NCBI GenBank assembly: GCA_024743215.1
Contig: JANSWZ010000004.1
Location: 335,925 to 399,924 of the forward strand
Length of the DNA stretch: 64,000 nt
Source: Alphaproteobacteria bacterium
GTDB lineage: Bacteria; Pseudomonadota; Alphaproteobacteria; Rhizobiales; GCA-2746425
Reading direction: 5' to 3'
The translations under genes were made by a program, and so were the position numbers. Positions 38,070-47,933 of the stretch are shown here, piece by piece. Each line of letters opens with the position of its first letter. Position 1 is the stretch's first letter. The notes beneath the pieces are model-generated. The model was not told the origin of the DNA. It ran no database searches and saw only the letters and a list, made by a program, of their open reading frames with translations.

Positions 38070-39533
38070 GTGAGCACACCAACTTACCTTGGTCTGGATA
38101 TCGGAACATCGGCGGTGAAAGCCGTCCTGATAGATGCAGACCAGACCATCCTGGCAAGCGAAAGCGCTTCCATGGAGGTAACCCGCCCTCAGCCCGGTTG
38201 GTCAGAACAGGACCCGGAAAGCTGGATTTCCGCAACCCGGCAGGCCATGGCTCTGGTCAAGGCAGCCCAACCTGAAGCGCTGTCGCGTCTGCAGGGCATT
38301 GGACTTTCTGGCCACATGCATGGCGCAACACTGCTTGGGAAAGATCACAAGCCTTTGCGTCCCAGTATTTTGTGGAATGATGGGCGGTCAGCAACAGAAT
38401 GTACCGAGTTGGAGGCGAAGGCTGATTTCCGTGGCATTGCCGGAAACATCGTCATGGCTGGATTCACGGCGCCGAAACTGGCCTGGGTTGCAAAGCACGA
38501 ACCGGACATATTCGAAGCAACGCATAAAGTGCTTTTGCCGAAGGATTATGTACGGCTTTGGCTGACCGGAGAGTTTGCCTCAGACATGTCAGATGCTGCC
38601 GGCACAATGTGGCTCGACGTTGCCGGGCGTAAATGGTCGCCAGAATTGTTGGAGGCCACTGGCCTTTCGATGGACCATATGCCGGGCCTGGTTGAGGGCA
38701 GCGCGACATCAGGCAATTTGCGTGGCGACTTATGCGCTGAGTGGGGCTTGAGCGGAAGCATTGCTGTCGCAGGTGGCGGTGGTGACAATGCCGCCTCAGC
38801 ATGCGGCCTTGGCACGGTTGTGCCGGGCTCGGCCTTTGTCTCGTTGGGCACATCCGGTGTGTTGTTTATCTGCAATGATCGTTTCTCTCCCAACACCGAT
38901 GGCGCGGTGCACGCATTTTGCCATGCAATACCGGATACATGGCACCAAATGGGCGTTATCCTGTCAGCCATGGACAGCTTGACCTGGTTGTCAAACACAA
39001 CAGGCACATCAGCACCCGAACTGACCGCCGCTTTGGAGGGGCAAGTGAACGGGCCTGCACGCGGGTTGTTTCTGCCTTATTTGTCCGGGGAACGAACACC
39101 ACACAATGATGCATCTGCGCGTGGCGCATTTATTGGCATTGATCACAGCACCGATAAAACAGTCCTGACACAGATGGTTCTGGAAGGCATAGCCTTTGCC
39201 TTCTGCGACAGTTTGCGCGTCCTGTCGGCCGCCGGTTCCAAAATCGACAGTGCATTGGTTGCGGGCGGCGGTGCCCGAAGCAAGGTCTTGTTGGATATTC
39301 TGGCCACCGCAATGAACATTGAACTGCATTTGCCTGAAGCGGGTGATTTTGGTGGCGGCTTTGGCGCCGCTCGTCTTGGCCTGACGGCCGCAACGGGTGC
39401 AAACCCCGCAGAAATTTGCAGCCAGCCACGTATTGTCGAAACCATTTCGCCAAATGCGAAGCTGACTGCTGCCTATCAGGAAAAATATCAAACCTATCAG
39501 GCGCTTTATCCAGCGCTGAAACCACTAATATAA
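38070..39533 (+). CDS. xylB: Xylulokinase
   Basis: A 487-residue FGGY-family kinase making xylulose 5-phosphate. The N-terminal phosphate-binding motif is [15 protein letters not shown]; the region [10 protein letters not shown] is characteristic of xylulokinase and [12 protein letters not shown] carries the catalytic Asp. The start is a GTG directly after a GGGGGG ribosome-binding run (38061-38066). xylA follows after 16 bp. No xylR-type regulator or xylose transporter is visible in the window. Confidence 0.94.
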   Translation: MSTPTYLGLDIGTSAVKAVLIDADQTILASESASMEVTRPQPGWSEQDPESWISATRQAMALVKAAQPEALSRLQGIGLSGHMHGATLLGKDHKPLRPSILWNDGRSATECTELEAKADFRGIAGNIVMAGFTAPKLAWVAKHEPDIFEATHKVLLPKDYVRLWLTGEFASDMSDAAGTMWLDVAGRKWSPELLEATGLSMDHMPGLVEGSATSGNLRGDLCAEWGLSGSIAVAGGGGDNAASACGLGTVVPGSAFVSLGTSGVLFICNDRFSPNTDGAVHAFCHAIPDTWHQMGVILSAMDSLTWLSNTTGTSAPELTAALEGQVNGPARGLFLPYLSGERTPHNDASARGAFIGIDHSTDKTVLTQMVLEGIAFAFCDSLRVLSAAGSKIDSALVAGGGARSKVLLDILATAMNIELHLPEAGDFGGGFGAARLGLTAATGANPAEICSQPRIVETISPNAKLTAAYQEKYQTYQALYPALKPLI

Positions 39534-39549
39534 GGGTGAGGAAAAACAC

Positions 39550-40860
39550 ATGAGCACCGGATTTTTCGGCGACATCCCGACCATCAAATATGAAGGCCCT
39601 GACAGCGATAACGAGTTTGCGTATCGCCATTACAATCCCTCTGAGATTGTTATGGGCAAGTCTATGGAAGAGCATCTGCGGGTGGCAATCGCTTATTGGC
39701 ATAGCTTCTGCTGGCCCGGCAGCGACCCCTTTGGCGGACAGACCCTTGATCGCCCGTGGTTTGGAGAAACCATGGAAGGGGCACGCCTGAAAGCTGACGT
39801 GGCCTTCGAGATGTTTGATATTCTCGACGCGCCGTTCTTTTGTTTTCATGATCGTGACATTGCGCCAGAAGGTGACACGCTGGCGGAAAGCAACCGCAAT
39901 GTCAGCGAGATTGCAGACATCTTTGCTGCCAAAATGCAGACCTCAAAAACGCGGCTGCTTTGGGGCACGGCAAACCTGTTCTCCCACAAACGCTTCATGT
40001 CTGGCGGTGCAACCAATCCCGATCCGGCTGTCTTTGGCTATGCGGCCGCTCAGGTGAAACATGCAATGGATGTGACCCATCAACTGGGTGGTGAGAACTA
40101 TGTGCTTTGGGGTGGCCGTGAAGGCTACGAGACAGTGCTCAACACCGACATGAAACGCGAGTTGAATCAACTTGGCCGCTTCTTGAGCATGGTCGTTGAT
40201 TACAAACATAAAATCGGTTTCAAAGGCACCATTCTCATCGAGCCGAAACCGCAGGAACCGACAAAACATCAATATGATTACGATGTGGCGACCGTTTATG
40301 GTTTGCTGAAAGCGCACGGCCTGGAAAATGAAGTGAAGGTCAACATAGAAGTCGGCCATGCTGTTCTGGCCAATCACTCCTTTGAGCATGAAATCTGTAC
40401 GGCAATGGCTCTGGGAATTTTTGGCTCCGTCGATGCCAATCGCAACGATTATCAGTCTGGTTGGGATACGGATCAGTTCCCCAACAATGTGCCGGAAATG
40501 GCTTTGGCAATGTACTACATTCTGAAAGGTGGCGGCCTTACCTCAGGTGGGTTCAATTTTGACAGTAAACTGCGTCGTCAATCGACCGAGCCAGCAGATT
40601 TGATCGTCTCACATATTGGCGGCATTGACGTTCTGGCAAGGTCGTTGAAAGCTGGGGCTGCCATGCTTGAAGACGGCGTGCTAAATGGTTTTGTAGAAGA
40701 TCGCTACGCTGGCTGGAGCCATCCCGAAGCACAAAAAATGCTCGATGGAAGTTACGCGCTTGATGACATTGCGGGCTGGGTGCATGCTGATGGCATCAAT
40801 CCGGAGCCAAAATCCGGACGCCAGGAATATCTGGAAAACATCGTCAACAGATATGTTTAA
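39550..40860 (+). CDS. xylA: Xylose isomerase
   Basis: A 436-residue class II xylose isomerase converting D-xylose to D-xylulose. Recognisable segments are [23 protein letters not shown] with the catalytic His, [14 protein letters not shown] (metal-binding Glu and Lys) and [17 protein letters not shown]. Length is standard. It lies between xylB and a Gfo/Idh/MocA gene with gaps of 16 and 9 bp, a tight three-gene operon. Confidence 0.97.
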   Translation: MSTGFFGDIPTIKYEGPDSDNEFAYRHYNPSEIVMGKSMEEHLRVAIAYWHSFCWPGSDPFGGQTLDRPWFGETMEGARLKADVAFEMFDILDAPFFCFHDRDIAPEGDTLAESNRNVSEIADIFAAKMQTSKTRLLWGTANLFSHKRFMSGGATNPDPAVFGYAAAQVKHAMDVTHQLGGENYVLWGGREGYETVLNTDMKRELNQLGRFLSMVVDYKHKIGFKGTILIEPKPQEPTKHQYDYDVATVYGLLKAHGLENEVKVNIEVGHAVLANHSFEHEICTAMALGIFGSVDANRNDYQSGWDTDQFPNNVPEMALAMYYILKGGGLTSGGFNFDSKLRRQSTEPADLIVSHIGGIDVLARSLKAGAAMLEDGVLNGFVEDRYAGWSHPEAQKMLDGSYALDDIAGWVHADGINPEPKSGRQEYLENIVNRYV

Positions 40861-40869
40861 GAGGGCCTC

Positions 40870-42009
40870 ATGAGCAAAATCAAATATGGCATGGTTGGCG
40901 GCGGGCAGGGCGCCTTTATTGGGGGCGTCCACCGCATAGCTGCCCGCATGGATGACCATTTTGAATTGGTTGCAGGTGCGTTTTCGTCGACGCCAGAAAA
41001 GTCCAAAGCATCTGGTGCTGAATTGGGAGTGGATGCTGACCGGGCCTATGGTGACTTTGCTGAGATGGCAATCGCCGAAGGCGCGCGCCGTGATGGCATT
41101 GAAGCTGTTGCTATTGTGACCCCCAATCACATGCATTTTCCGATTGCTAAGGCGTTTTTGGAAGCTGGCATTCATGTAATCTGCGACAAGCCGATGACCA
41201 CCAGCCTTGAAGACGCTCAGGAACTGGCAAAACTGGTTGAAACAAGCGGCAGACTGTTTGTTCTGACGCACAATTATTCCGGCTATCCATTGATCCGTCA
41301 TGCCAGAGCCATGGTCGCCAATGGCGATCTTGGCAAGATCCAAATCATTCAGGCGGAATACCCTCAGGACTGGCTCACCGAGGCGCTTGAGGGAACTGGC
41401 CAGAAGCAAGCGGCTTGGCGCACGGACCCTAAACAATCCGGTATAGGTGGCTGTGTGGGGGATATCGGGACCCATGCCTATCATCTGGCGGGTTACGTAT
41501 CAGGCCTGAAAGCAGAAAAGCTTGCAGCGGATCTGACGACCTTTGTGCCTGACCGTGATCTGGATGACAATATTCATGTCATGCTGCGTTATGAAAACGG
41601 CGCAAAAGGCATGATCTGGGCCAGTCAGGTTGCCCCTGGCAATGAAAACGGGTTGAGACTGCGTATTTATGGCACCAAGGGTGGCCTGTCCTGGGAACAG
41701 GAAAACCCGAACCGCATGCTGCATACGCCCTATGGCGAACCGCCGCGTATCCTGACACGTGGCGGCCCGACCGTCGGACCGGAAGCGGAGCGTATGTCTC
41801 GCATTCCACCGGGACACCCTGAAGGGTATCTGGAAGGCTTTGCCAATATATACAGTGAAGCGGCGGCAGCTATTACTGCATTCCGGAACAATCAGGCAGC
41901 AGACAAAGCCGTCCATTTCCCAACAGTGAATGATGGCGTTGACGGTGTTGCCTTTATTGTCGCCTGTGTGAAGTCAAGCGAAGCCAATTCAGCCTGGACT
42001 GATATTTAG
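40870..42009 (+). CDS. Gfo/Idh/MocA-family oxidoreductase
   Basis: A 379-residue NAD(P)-dependent dehydrogenase. The Rossmann motif GGGQGAFIGGVH is near the N terminus and the catalytic segment CDKPMTTSLEDA replaces the usual EKP with DKP. The GGCVGDIGTHAYHLAGYV segment is typical of sugar or inositol dehydrogenases. It is the last gene of the xylBA operon, so the substrate may be xylose or a related pentose or cyclitol. That is inferred from position. Confidence 0.88.
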   Translation: MSKIKYGMVGGGQGAFIGGVHRIAARMDDHFELVAGAFSSTPEKSKASGAELGVDADRAYGDFAEMAIAEGARRDGIEAVAIVTPNHMHFPIAKAFLEAGIHVICDKPMTTSLEDAQELAKLVETSGRLFVLTHNYSGYPLIRHARAMVANGDLGKIQIIQAEYPQDWLTEALEGTGQKQAAWRTDPKQSGIGGCVGDIGTHAYHLAGYVSGLKAEKLAADLTTFVPDRDLDDNIHVMLRYENGAKGMIWASQVAPGNENGLRLRIYGTKGGLSWEQENPNRMLHTPYGEPPRILTRGGPTVGPEAERMSRIPPGHPEGYLEGFANIYSEAAAAITAFRNNQAADKAVHFPTVNDGVDGVAFIVACVKSSEANSAWTDI

Positions 42010-42060
42010 GCTCAGAGGATAGACAGATAAATTGACTGCAACTGTACGGAAATGTTGCGG

Positions 42061-42442
42061 TCAGTTCATCTCTTTTACCCAACCAAGCCGAGCTACTGTA
42101 TCTCCAATCGCGTCAATGTGACGGAATAGAAGCGGGTAGTACATATCGCCTATTCCCGGCTCATGCCGCCCTGGAATGTCGACAAGCTGCACCTGTCCGG
42201 TGCGGTGCAGATTTGTGGGGAGCGTATTGGCTTGCACCTGTCGCCCAATCACCTGGTGGCATGTTGAACAGAACCTGAATCAGATTCAGAGAACGAAGAT
42301 TTTCCACTAAGTGATTGATGCCATGATCAAAAGAAGACATCTGGCCCACCGCTTTGAAGCTAGCTTGGCTGGCTGCATCAAACCGGTGCAGCATAGGCAA
42401 ATCTGTAAAGAGCCAATTCAAATGGGCAGCAAATTTGGACAT
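42061..42442 (-). pseudogene. hyi: Hydroxypyruvate isomerase (hyi) remnant with large internal deletion
   Basis: Two fragments of the Hyi family lie in order but in different frames. From ATG 42442 to about 42239 the translation begins MSKFAAHLNWLFTDLPML and reaches PPGDWATG, matching the first 70 residues or so of Hyi. From about 42236 another frame reads VQLVDIPGRHEPGIGD and LGWVKEMN, matching the C-terminal part. Intact Hyi has about 260 residues; the roughly 130 in the middle are gone. The enzyme interconverts hydroxypyruvate and tartronate semialdehyde. The gene is clearly broken. Confidence 0.75.
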
Positions 42443-42577
42443 ATTGACTGAGACTTCGGTTCTGGCGCTATGTGTGGCTTGCTGAAATGCGTCGGAGCCG
42501 TTTACAACAGGCACAGCAACAAAACAGACGCAGTTAAAAACAGTAGGGGACCACCCCTATCCAATTGGGAGAGACTT
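42443..42577. other. Intergenic region upstream of the SBP gene
   Basis: A short region that must hold the promoter of the Liv-type operon. A small palindrome, TAGGGG-ACCA-CCCCTA (42544-42559), lies 18 bases before the start codon and could form a hairpin next to the ribosome-binding site (GGGAGAGA). No further motif is convincing. Confidence 0.35.
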
Positions 42578-43729
42578 ATGAAGAAAACAGTTTTGGCCGC
42601 AACGACAGCCGTGTCGGTGGCAATGCTGTCATTGGCCGCAGCCACGACAGCCAGCGCCGAACTCAAGGTTGGTATGATCACGACCCTATCCGGTGGTGGC
42701 GCAAGCCTGGGTGTGGATGTACGCGACGGTTTTCAACTGGCCCTGAAAATGGCTGGCGATCAACAAATTGAGCTCTTGATTGAAGATGACGGACGCAAGC
42801 CGGAGAATGCAGTCAAGATCGCCGATAAGTTCATCTCCAGCGATAAGGTCGATGTATTGACCGGCATCATCTGGTCCAACCTTGCAATGGCTGTTGTGCC
42901 AAAGACTGTGCGCGGCGGAACCTTCTATATCAGCCCAAATGCCGGCCCGTCCGCATTGGCTGGAAAAGGCTGCCATGAAAACTATTTCAATGCGGCATGG
43001 CAGAACGATAATCTGCATGAAGCCATGGGCAATTATGCCAATGATGCCGGTTACAGCAAAAGCTTCATTCTTGCGCCTAACTATCCGGCTGGCAAAGACG
43101 CACTGACAGGCTACAAGCGCTTCTACAAGGGGGATGCTGCTGGCGAGATTTACACCAAACTCGGCCAGACAGATTATGCCGCTGAAATTGCCCAGATCAA
43201 AAACTCGGATGCAGACAGCGTCTTCTTCTTCCTGCCAGGCGGCATGGGCATTGCCTTTATGAAACAATATGCCCAGTCCGGTGTCGATCTTCCGGTGCTT
43301 GGCCCGGCATTCTCGTTTGATCAGGGCATTTTGGGTGCTGTTGGCGATGCGGCTCTTGGCGTCAAAAACTCTTCACAGTGGTCCAAGGATCTGCCGAACC
43401 CGGCCAACAAAGCCTTCGTCGAAGCTTTCACCGAAGAGTATGGCCGTCTTCCATCGCTCTATGCCAGTCAGGGTTTTGACACAGCAAATCTGATCCTGTC
43501 TGCAGCAGCAAAAACAGAAGTGTCGGACAAGGCAGCTTTCCGCGACGCTCTGCGTGCAGCCGACTTTGAATCCGTTCGTGGTGATTTCAGCTTTGGCCCG
43601 AACCACCATCCGATCCAGAATATCTATGTTCGCGAAGTGATCAAGGAAGGTGATGTTCTGACCAACAAGATCGTCTCTACCGGTCTTGAAGATCACAGTG
43701 ATGCATACGCTGTTGATTGCAAAATGTAA
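42578..43729 (+). CDS. Branched-chain amino acid/aromatic-type ABC substrate-binding protein
   Basis: A 383-residue periplasmic binding protein of the LivJ-like (Peripla_BP_6) family. Signal peptide residues 1-28 end in ASA before ELKVGMITTLSG. The branch with GIIWSNLAMAVVP, SPNAGPSALAGK and a C-terminal Cys-Lys-Met is, as I recall, often linked to aromatic acid uptake rather than leucine. The start at 42578 follows GGGAGAGA. A strong terminator after the gene should make it more abundant than the membrane subunits. The ligand is not determined. Confidence 0.88.
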   Translation: MKKTVLAATTAVSVAMLSLAAATTASAELKVGMITTLSGGGASLGVDVRDGFQLALKMAGDQQIELLIEDDGRKPENAVKIADKFISSDKVDVLTGIIWSNLAMAVVPKTVRGGTFYISPNAGPSALAGKGCHENYFNAAWQNDNLHEAMGNYANDAGYSKSFILAPNYPAGKDALTGYKRFYKGDAAGEIYTKLGQTDYAAEIAQIKNSDADSVFFFLPGGMGIAFMKQYAQSGVDLPVLGPAFSFDQGILGAVGDAALGVKNSSQWSKDLPNPANKAFVEAFTEEYGRLPSLYASQGFDTANLILSAAAKTEVSDKAAFRDALRAADFESVRGDFSFGPNHHPIQNIYVREVIKEGDVLTNKIVSTGLEDHSDAYAVDCKM

Positions 43730-43747
43730 TCTGCGAAAAACGAACTG

Positions 43748-43786
43748 AACCCGGCTTCAACCAAAGCGGTGAAGCCGGGTTTTTCT
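43748..43786 (+). terminator. Internal terminator between SBP gene and livH
   Basis: A 12-bp perfect stem (43748-43759 with 43770-43781) with a 10-base loop is followed by TTTCTT. It lies 18 bases after the SBP stop and 22 bases before the livH start. Partial termination here would give more binding protein than transporter. Confidence 0.85.
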
Positions 43787-43803
43787 TGTCGGGAAAGAAC
43801 TGA

Positions 43804-44736
43804 ATGTCCACCTTACTGATAGCCGAACAGGTTCTGAACGGTCTGCAATTGGGCGTGACATTGTTCCTGATGGCTGCTGGTCTGACGCTTGTGTTCGGGG
43901 TCATGGGCCTGATCAACCTGGCGCACGGGTCGCTCTATATGATCGGCGCTTTCTGCTGCGCCTTTGTGTCGGTGGAGACAGGCTCTTTCTTTCTGGGTCT
44001 CTTGGCAGGCATGGCCGGTGCGGCTGTTGCCGGTGCTTTGCTGGAAATGGTCGTCATGCAGCGCTTGTATGCCCGAGATCATCTTGATCAGGTGCTTGCG
44101 ACATTCGCACTGATCCTGATTGCCTCGGAAGGCACGCGCTGGGTGTTCGGTGATGTGCCGCTGTTTCTGGATGTTCCTGAGGCCTTTTCCGGCACGATTG
44201 AACTGATTGGCGGGCTGACCTATTCCAAATACAGATTGCTGATTATCTTTGTCGGCCTGCTGGTAGCACTGGGATTGTATTGGCTGATTGCCCGCACCCG
44301 ACTGGGAATGCGCATCAGGGCCGGGGAGTCCGATCGGGAAATGATTGCAGCCCTTGGCGTCAATATTCGGCTTGTCTACACCATCGTCTTTGCTCTCGGT
44401 GCAGCGCTTGCCGGGCTGGCCGGGTCCATGGTTGGCGCGCTGTCATCGGTTCAGGTGGGCATGGGCGAGCCGGTTTTGATCCTTGCCTTCGTTGTTATCG
44501 TGATTGGCGGCATTGGCTCTGTCAAAGGCGCGCTGATTGGCGCGTTACTGGTGGGATTGGTTGACACATTGGGCCGTGTTTTCCTGCCGTCTTTCTTTCA
44601 GCTTTTCATGAACAATTCAGATGCCACGACACTTGGCTCGTCTCTGGCGTCTATGGCCATTTATGTGGTGATGGCAATTGTGCTGGCCGTGCGGCCGCAG
44701 GGTCTGTTCCCGGCAACCGGCACGAGCAGTGCCTGA
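43804..44736 (+). CDS. livH: Branched-chain-type ABC permease LivH
   Basis: A 310-residue inner-membrane permease with about eight hydrophobic helices. The family motif GLTLVFGVMGLINLAHGSLYM is near the N terminus and the cytoplasmic loop with GMRIRAGESDREMIAALGVN contacts the ATPases. It is followed by livM after one base. It pairs with LivM as a heterodimer; the substrate is set by the binding protein. Confidence 0.92.
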   Translation: MSTLLIAEQVLNGLQLGVTLFLMAAGLTLVFGVMGLINLAHGSLYMIGAFCCAFVSVETGSFFLGLLAGMAGAAVAGALLEMVVMQRLYARDHLDQVLATFALILIASEGTRWVFGDVPLFLDVPEAFSGTIELIGGLTYSKYRLLIIFVGLLVALGLYWLIARTRLGMRIRAGESDREMIAALGVNIRLVYTIVFALGAALAGLAGSMVGALSSVQVGMGEPVLILAFVVIVIGGIGSVKGALIGALLVGLVDTLGRVFLPSFFQLFMNNSDATTLGSSLASMAIYVVMAIVLAVRPQGLFPATGTSSA

Positions 44737-44737
44737 T

Positions 44738-45718
44738 ATGTCACGCGAATCCAGGGTCAGTCTTGTTGTTCTGGTAGGCCTGCCTGTGGCCGCCTTCATC
44801 GCGCACATATCCGGCGAGACCTATATCATTAATCTGCTGACCCGAATGACTGTTCTGGGTCTTGCCGGGATCGGGCTGAATTTTGCGCTTGGCTATGGCG
44901 GCATGGTCAGCTTTGGCCACGCTGCCTTTTTCGGTTTGGGTGCCTATGTGACCGGCATTGCTGCGTTTCACGCTTTTGACGACAGCTTGTTTGCCACTGT
45001 GCCGTTTGAATTGGCTAGTACCAATCAGATGCTGCAGATCTGGCTGATCGCCCTTCTGCTGGCCGGGTTGCTGGCTTTGCTGATCGGCTTCATCTCCCTG
45101 CGCACCTCTGGTGTCTACTTCATCATGATCACGCTGGCCTTTGCCCAGATGCTGTATTATTTCGCCATTTCCTGGCCCACCTATGGCGGAGAGGATGGGC
45201 TGTCGATTTATTTGCGCAATGAGTTTCCAGGCGTGCAGACCGACAAGGCATTCTCGTTTTTCCTGTTGTGTTTTGCCATTTTGCTGTTGGTGCTGTTACT
45301 CTGCTGGCGGTTTGTGAATGCGCGTTTCGGTGCGGCGCTGCAGGGCGCGCGGATGAACGCATTGCGCCTTTCCAGTATTGGCATTGCGCCTTTCCCCGTT
45401 AAGCTCACCGCCTTTGTTATTTCCGCCATGATCGTTGCGTTGGCCGGAGCGTTGTTTGCCGAGTTGAACGGCTTTGTCAGCCCCACCAGCCTCAGTTGGC
45501 ACATGTCAGGCGAGTTGATCATCTTCGTCATCCTGGGTGGTGTCGGGCGGCTGGTTGGACCACTCATCGGCGCTATCGTGTTTGTGCTTCTGGAAACCTA
45601 TCTTGGTGGATTGACGGACCGCTGGCAGTTCTTCCTCGGCCTTATTCTTTTGGCAACAGTGCTGTTTGCCAATGGCGGCATCATGGGCCTCATTGGCGGG
45701 AGAACCCGCCATGACTGA
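44738..45718 (+). CDS. livM: Branched-chain-type ABC permease LivM
   Basis: A 326-residue permease with about nine hydrophobic helices. The motif GLNFALGYGGMVSFGHAAFFGLGAY is split by helices as usual, and the loop with GARMNALRLSSIGIAPFPVK is the ATPase contact. The start at 44738 lies one base after livH. The end overlaps livG by 8 bp. An open frame from 44678 lies inside livH and is rejected. Confidence 0.92.
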   Translation: MSRESRVSLVVLVGLPVAAFIAHISGETYIINLLTRMTVLGLAGIGLNFALGYGGMVSFGHAAFFGLGAYVTGIAAFHAFDDSLFATVPFELASTNQMLQIWLIALLLAGLLALLIGFISLRTSGVYFIMITLAFAQMLYYFAISWPTYGGEDGLSIYLRNEFPGVQTDKAFSFFLLCFAILLLVLLLCWRFVNARFGAALQGARMNALRLSSIGIAPFPVKLTAFVISAMIVALAGALFAELNGFVSPTSLSWHMSGELIIFVILGGVGRLVGPLIGAIVFVLLETYLGGLTDRWQFFLGLILLATVLFANGGIMGLIGGRTRHD

Positions 45719-46478
45719 TAGCGCACAGCCAATCCTTGAGATCAAAAATCTGTCCAAGCGCTTTGGGGCCGTACAGGCCAGCGATCATGTCTCGCTGTCA
45801 GTCCTGCCGGGCAGGCTGCACGCATTGATCGGCCCCAATGGGGCTGGAAAGTCCACACTGATCGGTCAGATTTCCGGATTTCTGACACCTGACGAGGGCC
45901 AGATAATTCTGAAAGACAGAAATGTGACGCATCTGTCCGCCGAGCGCCGGGTTCATATGGGGCTTGGCCGCAGTTTTCAGGTTTCCAATCTATTGCTGGA
46001 ATGGTCTGCGCGCCGTAATGTCATGCTGGCGGTTCAGGCGCGCCAGGGCGGCAGTTTTCGTTTTTTCAAAAACGTCTGGAAGGATCAGGCACTACGCTCT
46101 GCTGCAGAAGCCGCCTTGCAAATGGTCGGCCTGCAGGACCGGGCCGATATCCGCGCCTTGGAATTGTCTCACGGCGAACGGCGACAGCTGGAGTTTGCCT
46201 GCGCGCTGGCACTGGAGCCGAGTCTGCTGGTGCTGGATGAACCGATGGCGGGTCTTGGCCCGGAAGGCACAGCTGCAATGACAGCATTTCTGGAGGATCT
46301 GAAACACACCATCCCGATTTTGTTGGTGGAGCATGACATGGATGCGGTCTTCAGACTGGCCGATGACATCTCTGTTCTGGTCTATGGAAAAATCATTGCC
46401 AACGGGTCACCGGAAGACATCCGCCAGTCTGCATCTGTGCAGGAAGCCTATCTGGGGAGCAGTTCCGATGCTGCTTGA
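45711..46478 (+). CDS. livG: Branched-chain-type ABC ATPase LivG
   Basis: A 255-residue ATPase with Walker A GPNGAGKST, signature LSHGERRQLEFACAL and Walker B LLVLDEPMAGLGPEG, then VEHDMDAVF. The signature has LSHGE instead of LSGGE, as in many LivG proteins. The start at 45711 overlaps livM by 8 bp and the end overlaps livF by 11 bp, showing translational coupling. Confidence 0.93.
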   Translation: MTDSAQPILEIKNLSKRFGAVQASDHVSLSVLPGRLHALIGPNGAGKSTLIGQISGFLTPDEGQIILKDRNVTHLSAERRVHMGLGRSFQVSNLLLEWSARRNVMLAVQARQGGSFRFFKNVWKDQALRSAAEAALQMVGLQDRADIRALELSHGERRQLEFACALALEPSLLVLDEPMAGLGPEGTAAMTAFLEDLKHTIPILLVEHDMDAVFRLADDISVLVYGKIIANGSPEDIRQSASVQEAYLGSSSDAA

Positions 46479-47151
46479 TGTCAAAAACCTCACCAGCAAA
46501 TATGGCGCGACCCAGGTTCTGTTCGGGGTCGATCTGTGCGTGGAAGAGGGTGAAATCGTTGCCCTGATGGGCCGCAATGGCATGGGAAAATCGACCAGCA
46601 TACGTGCCATCTGTGGCCTGAACCCGGTGAGTTCGGGACATGTTGCCTTTGGCGGGTCTGACATCAGCCAGTTACCATCGCACAAATGCGCCCAGATGGG
46701 GCTTGGTCTTGTGCCGGAGGGACGGCGTTGCTTTCCAAACCTGTCTGTGGCTGAAAACCTTGTAGCCACTGCACGCACCGGCCCCTGGACACTGCAAAAA
46801 ATCCATGGGCTATTCCCCATACTGGAAGAGCGGTCCACGCAAATGGCCAACACTCTGTCTGGTGGAGAGCAGCAGATGCTCGCCATTGGCCGCGCCTTGA
46901 TGACAAATCCAAAGCTGCTGATACTGGATGAAGCGACCGAAGGGCTGGCCCCGGTCATCCGCGATCAGATATGGGCAGCGCTGAAGACGCTCAAAGAGCA
47001 GGGGCAGGCCATTCTGCTGGTCGATAAATCACTTCGGGAAGTGATGAGCATTGCCCAGCGCTGCACGATTCTGGAAAAAGGCCAGTCGGTCTGGACCGGC
47101 CCGGTCGACAATCTGACGCCAGACCTTCAGCAGCGCTTTCTTGGTGTCTAG
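46468..47151 (+). CDS. livF: Branched-chain-type ABC ATPase LivF
   Basis: A 227-residue ATPase with Walker A GRNGMGKST, signature LSGGEQQMLAIGRAL and Walker B LLILDEATEGLAP. The H-loop His of most members is replaced by Lys (LLVDKSLREV), a variant I also recall from other LivF proteins. It is slightly shorter than typical LivF (about 235). Start ATG 46468 overlaps livG by 11 bp. It ends the operon. Confidence 0.92.
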   Translation: MLLDVKNLTSKYGATQVLFGVDLCVEEGEIVALMGRNGMGKSTSIRAICGLNPVSSGHVAFGGSDISQLPSHKCAQMGLGLVPEGRRCFPNLSVAENLVATARTGPWTLQKIHGLFPILEERSTQMANTLSGGEQQMLAIGRALMTNPKLLILDEATEGLAPVIRDQIWAALKTLKEQGQAILLVDKSLREVMSIAQRCTILEKGQSVWTGPVDNLTPDLQQRFLGV

Positions 47152-47505
47152 AAATGTAGCTCGCAGTTCGATTAGCTGTTGCACTCGATCCGCCCTGTCC
47201 TCTCTTTGCCAAACGAAATGCCGCTGTTCATTTGTCATGATCGCGGTCCCAATGGCCGGGATATCAAATGGGAAACAACCGTGGGCGCGGAACGCGAGCC
47301 TCGCTATGCCCAAACTCATCATTCCGTCGCTGCTGGTCAATATGCGGGCGGGCCATGTGCCGAAAGATGAAAACGGCCACCCGTCTTTGAAAGTTCCCAT
47401 CAACGGACTTTAGGCCTGCACACAGGTATTCTGCCGTATTGATGCAGGTCAAAGCCGTGTTTGGCTGACGGGCCTAAGTATATGACACCAACTGAGGAGG
47501 TGGTC
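47152..47505. other. Intergenic region with possible YciI-like remnant and regulatory box
   Basis: About 350 bases without an intact gene. From ATG 47218 a frame begins MPLFICHDRG and stops at 47370; a neighbouring frame then reads KDENGHPSLKVPING. Together they faintly recall a YciI-family protein with a frameshift (start MPLF, middle AGP-DENG). This is weak and could be chance. The 3' part contains the FNR/FixK-type box and promoter for the stress genes. Confidence 0.35.
47439..47452. promoter_or_regulatory. FNR/FixK-type box (anaerobox)
   Basis: TTGATGCAGGTCAA fits the alphaproteobacterial FnrL/FixK consensus TTGAY-N4-RTCAA exactly. Its centre lies about 32 bases before a possible -10 element (TAAGTA, 47475-47480), the spacing expected of a directly activated promoter. 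The box is 53 bases before the first stress gene. It suggests induction at low oxygen. Confidence 0.7.
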
Positions 47506-47916
47506 ATGTACAGCAAAATTCTGGTTCCCATCGATCTGAGCGATGTCGGTCACGGCAAGGAAATTTTTCGCATTGCCGAAAAACTGCTTGAGCCCGGCGG
47601 CACAATTACCGTGTTGAATGTCGTGGAAGATATTCCCGGCTATGTGGCGGCAGAATTGCCGGACGCTGTCGTCAAGGATTTGTCAGCCAACGCCCATACC
47701 GCCCTTGAAGAAGCAACATATGGGGCAGGCGGCAATGTTAAGCTGGAAGTGCGGCGTGGCTCGCCAGCCAGTGCCATTGTGGCGGCGGCAGAGCAGTTGG
47801 AAGTTGATCTGATCATCATCGCGTCTCACAGCCCGGGCCTAGCCGATTATTTTCTCGGCTCCACCGCATCACGCGTTGTGCGCCATGCCAAATGCCCGGT
47901 TCTTGTGGACCGGTAA
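47506..47916 (+). CDS. Universal stress protein, single UspA domain
   Basis: A 136-residue UspA-domain protein. The N terminus MYSKILVPIDLSD and the ATP-binding region (about 105-135: ASHSPGL then GSTASRVVRHAKCPVLV) match the ATP-binding Usp class. GAGGAGGTGG lies before ATG 47506; the frame from 47461 is not used. It leads a three-gene stress cluster behind an FNR-type box. Members help survival in growth arrest or low oxygen. Confidence 0.9.
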   Translation: MYSKILVPIDLSDVGHGKEIFRIAEKLLEPGGTITVLNVVEDIPGYVAAELPDAVVKDLSANAHTALEEATYGAGGNVKLEVRRGSPASAIVAAAEQLEVDLIIIASHSPGLADYFLGSTASRVVRHAKCPVLVDR

Positions 47917-47933
47917 GAGATCAGGAAGACATC

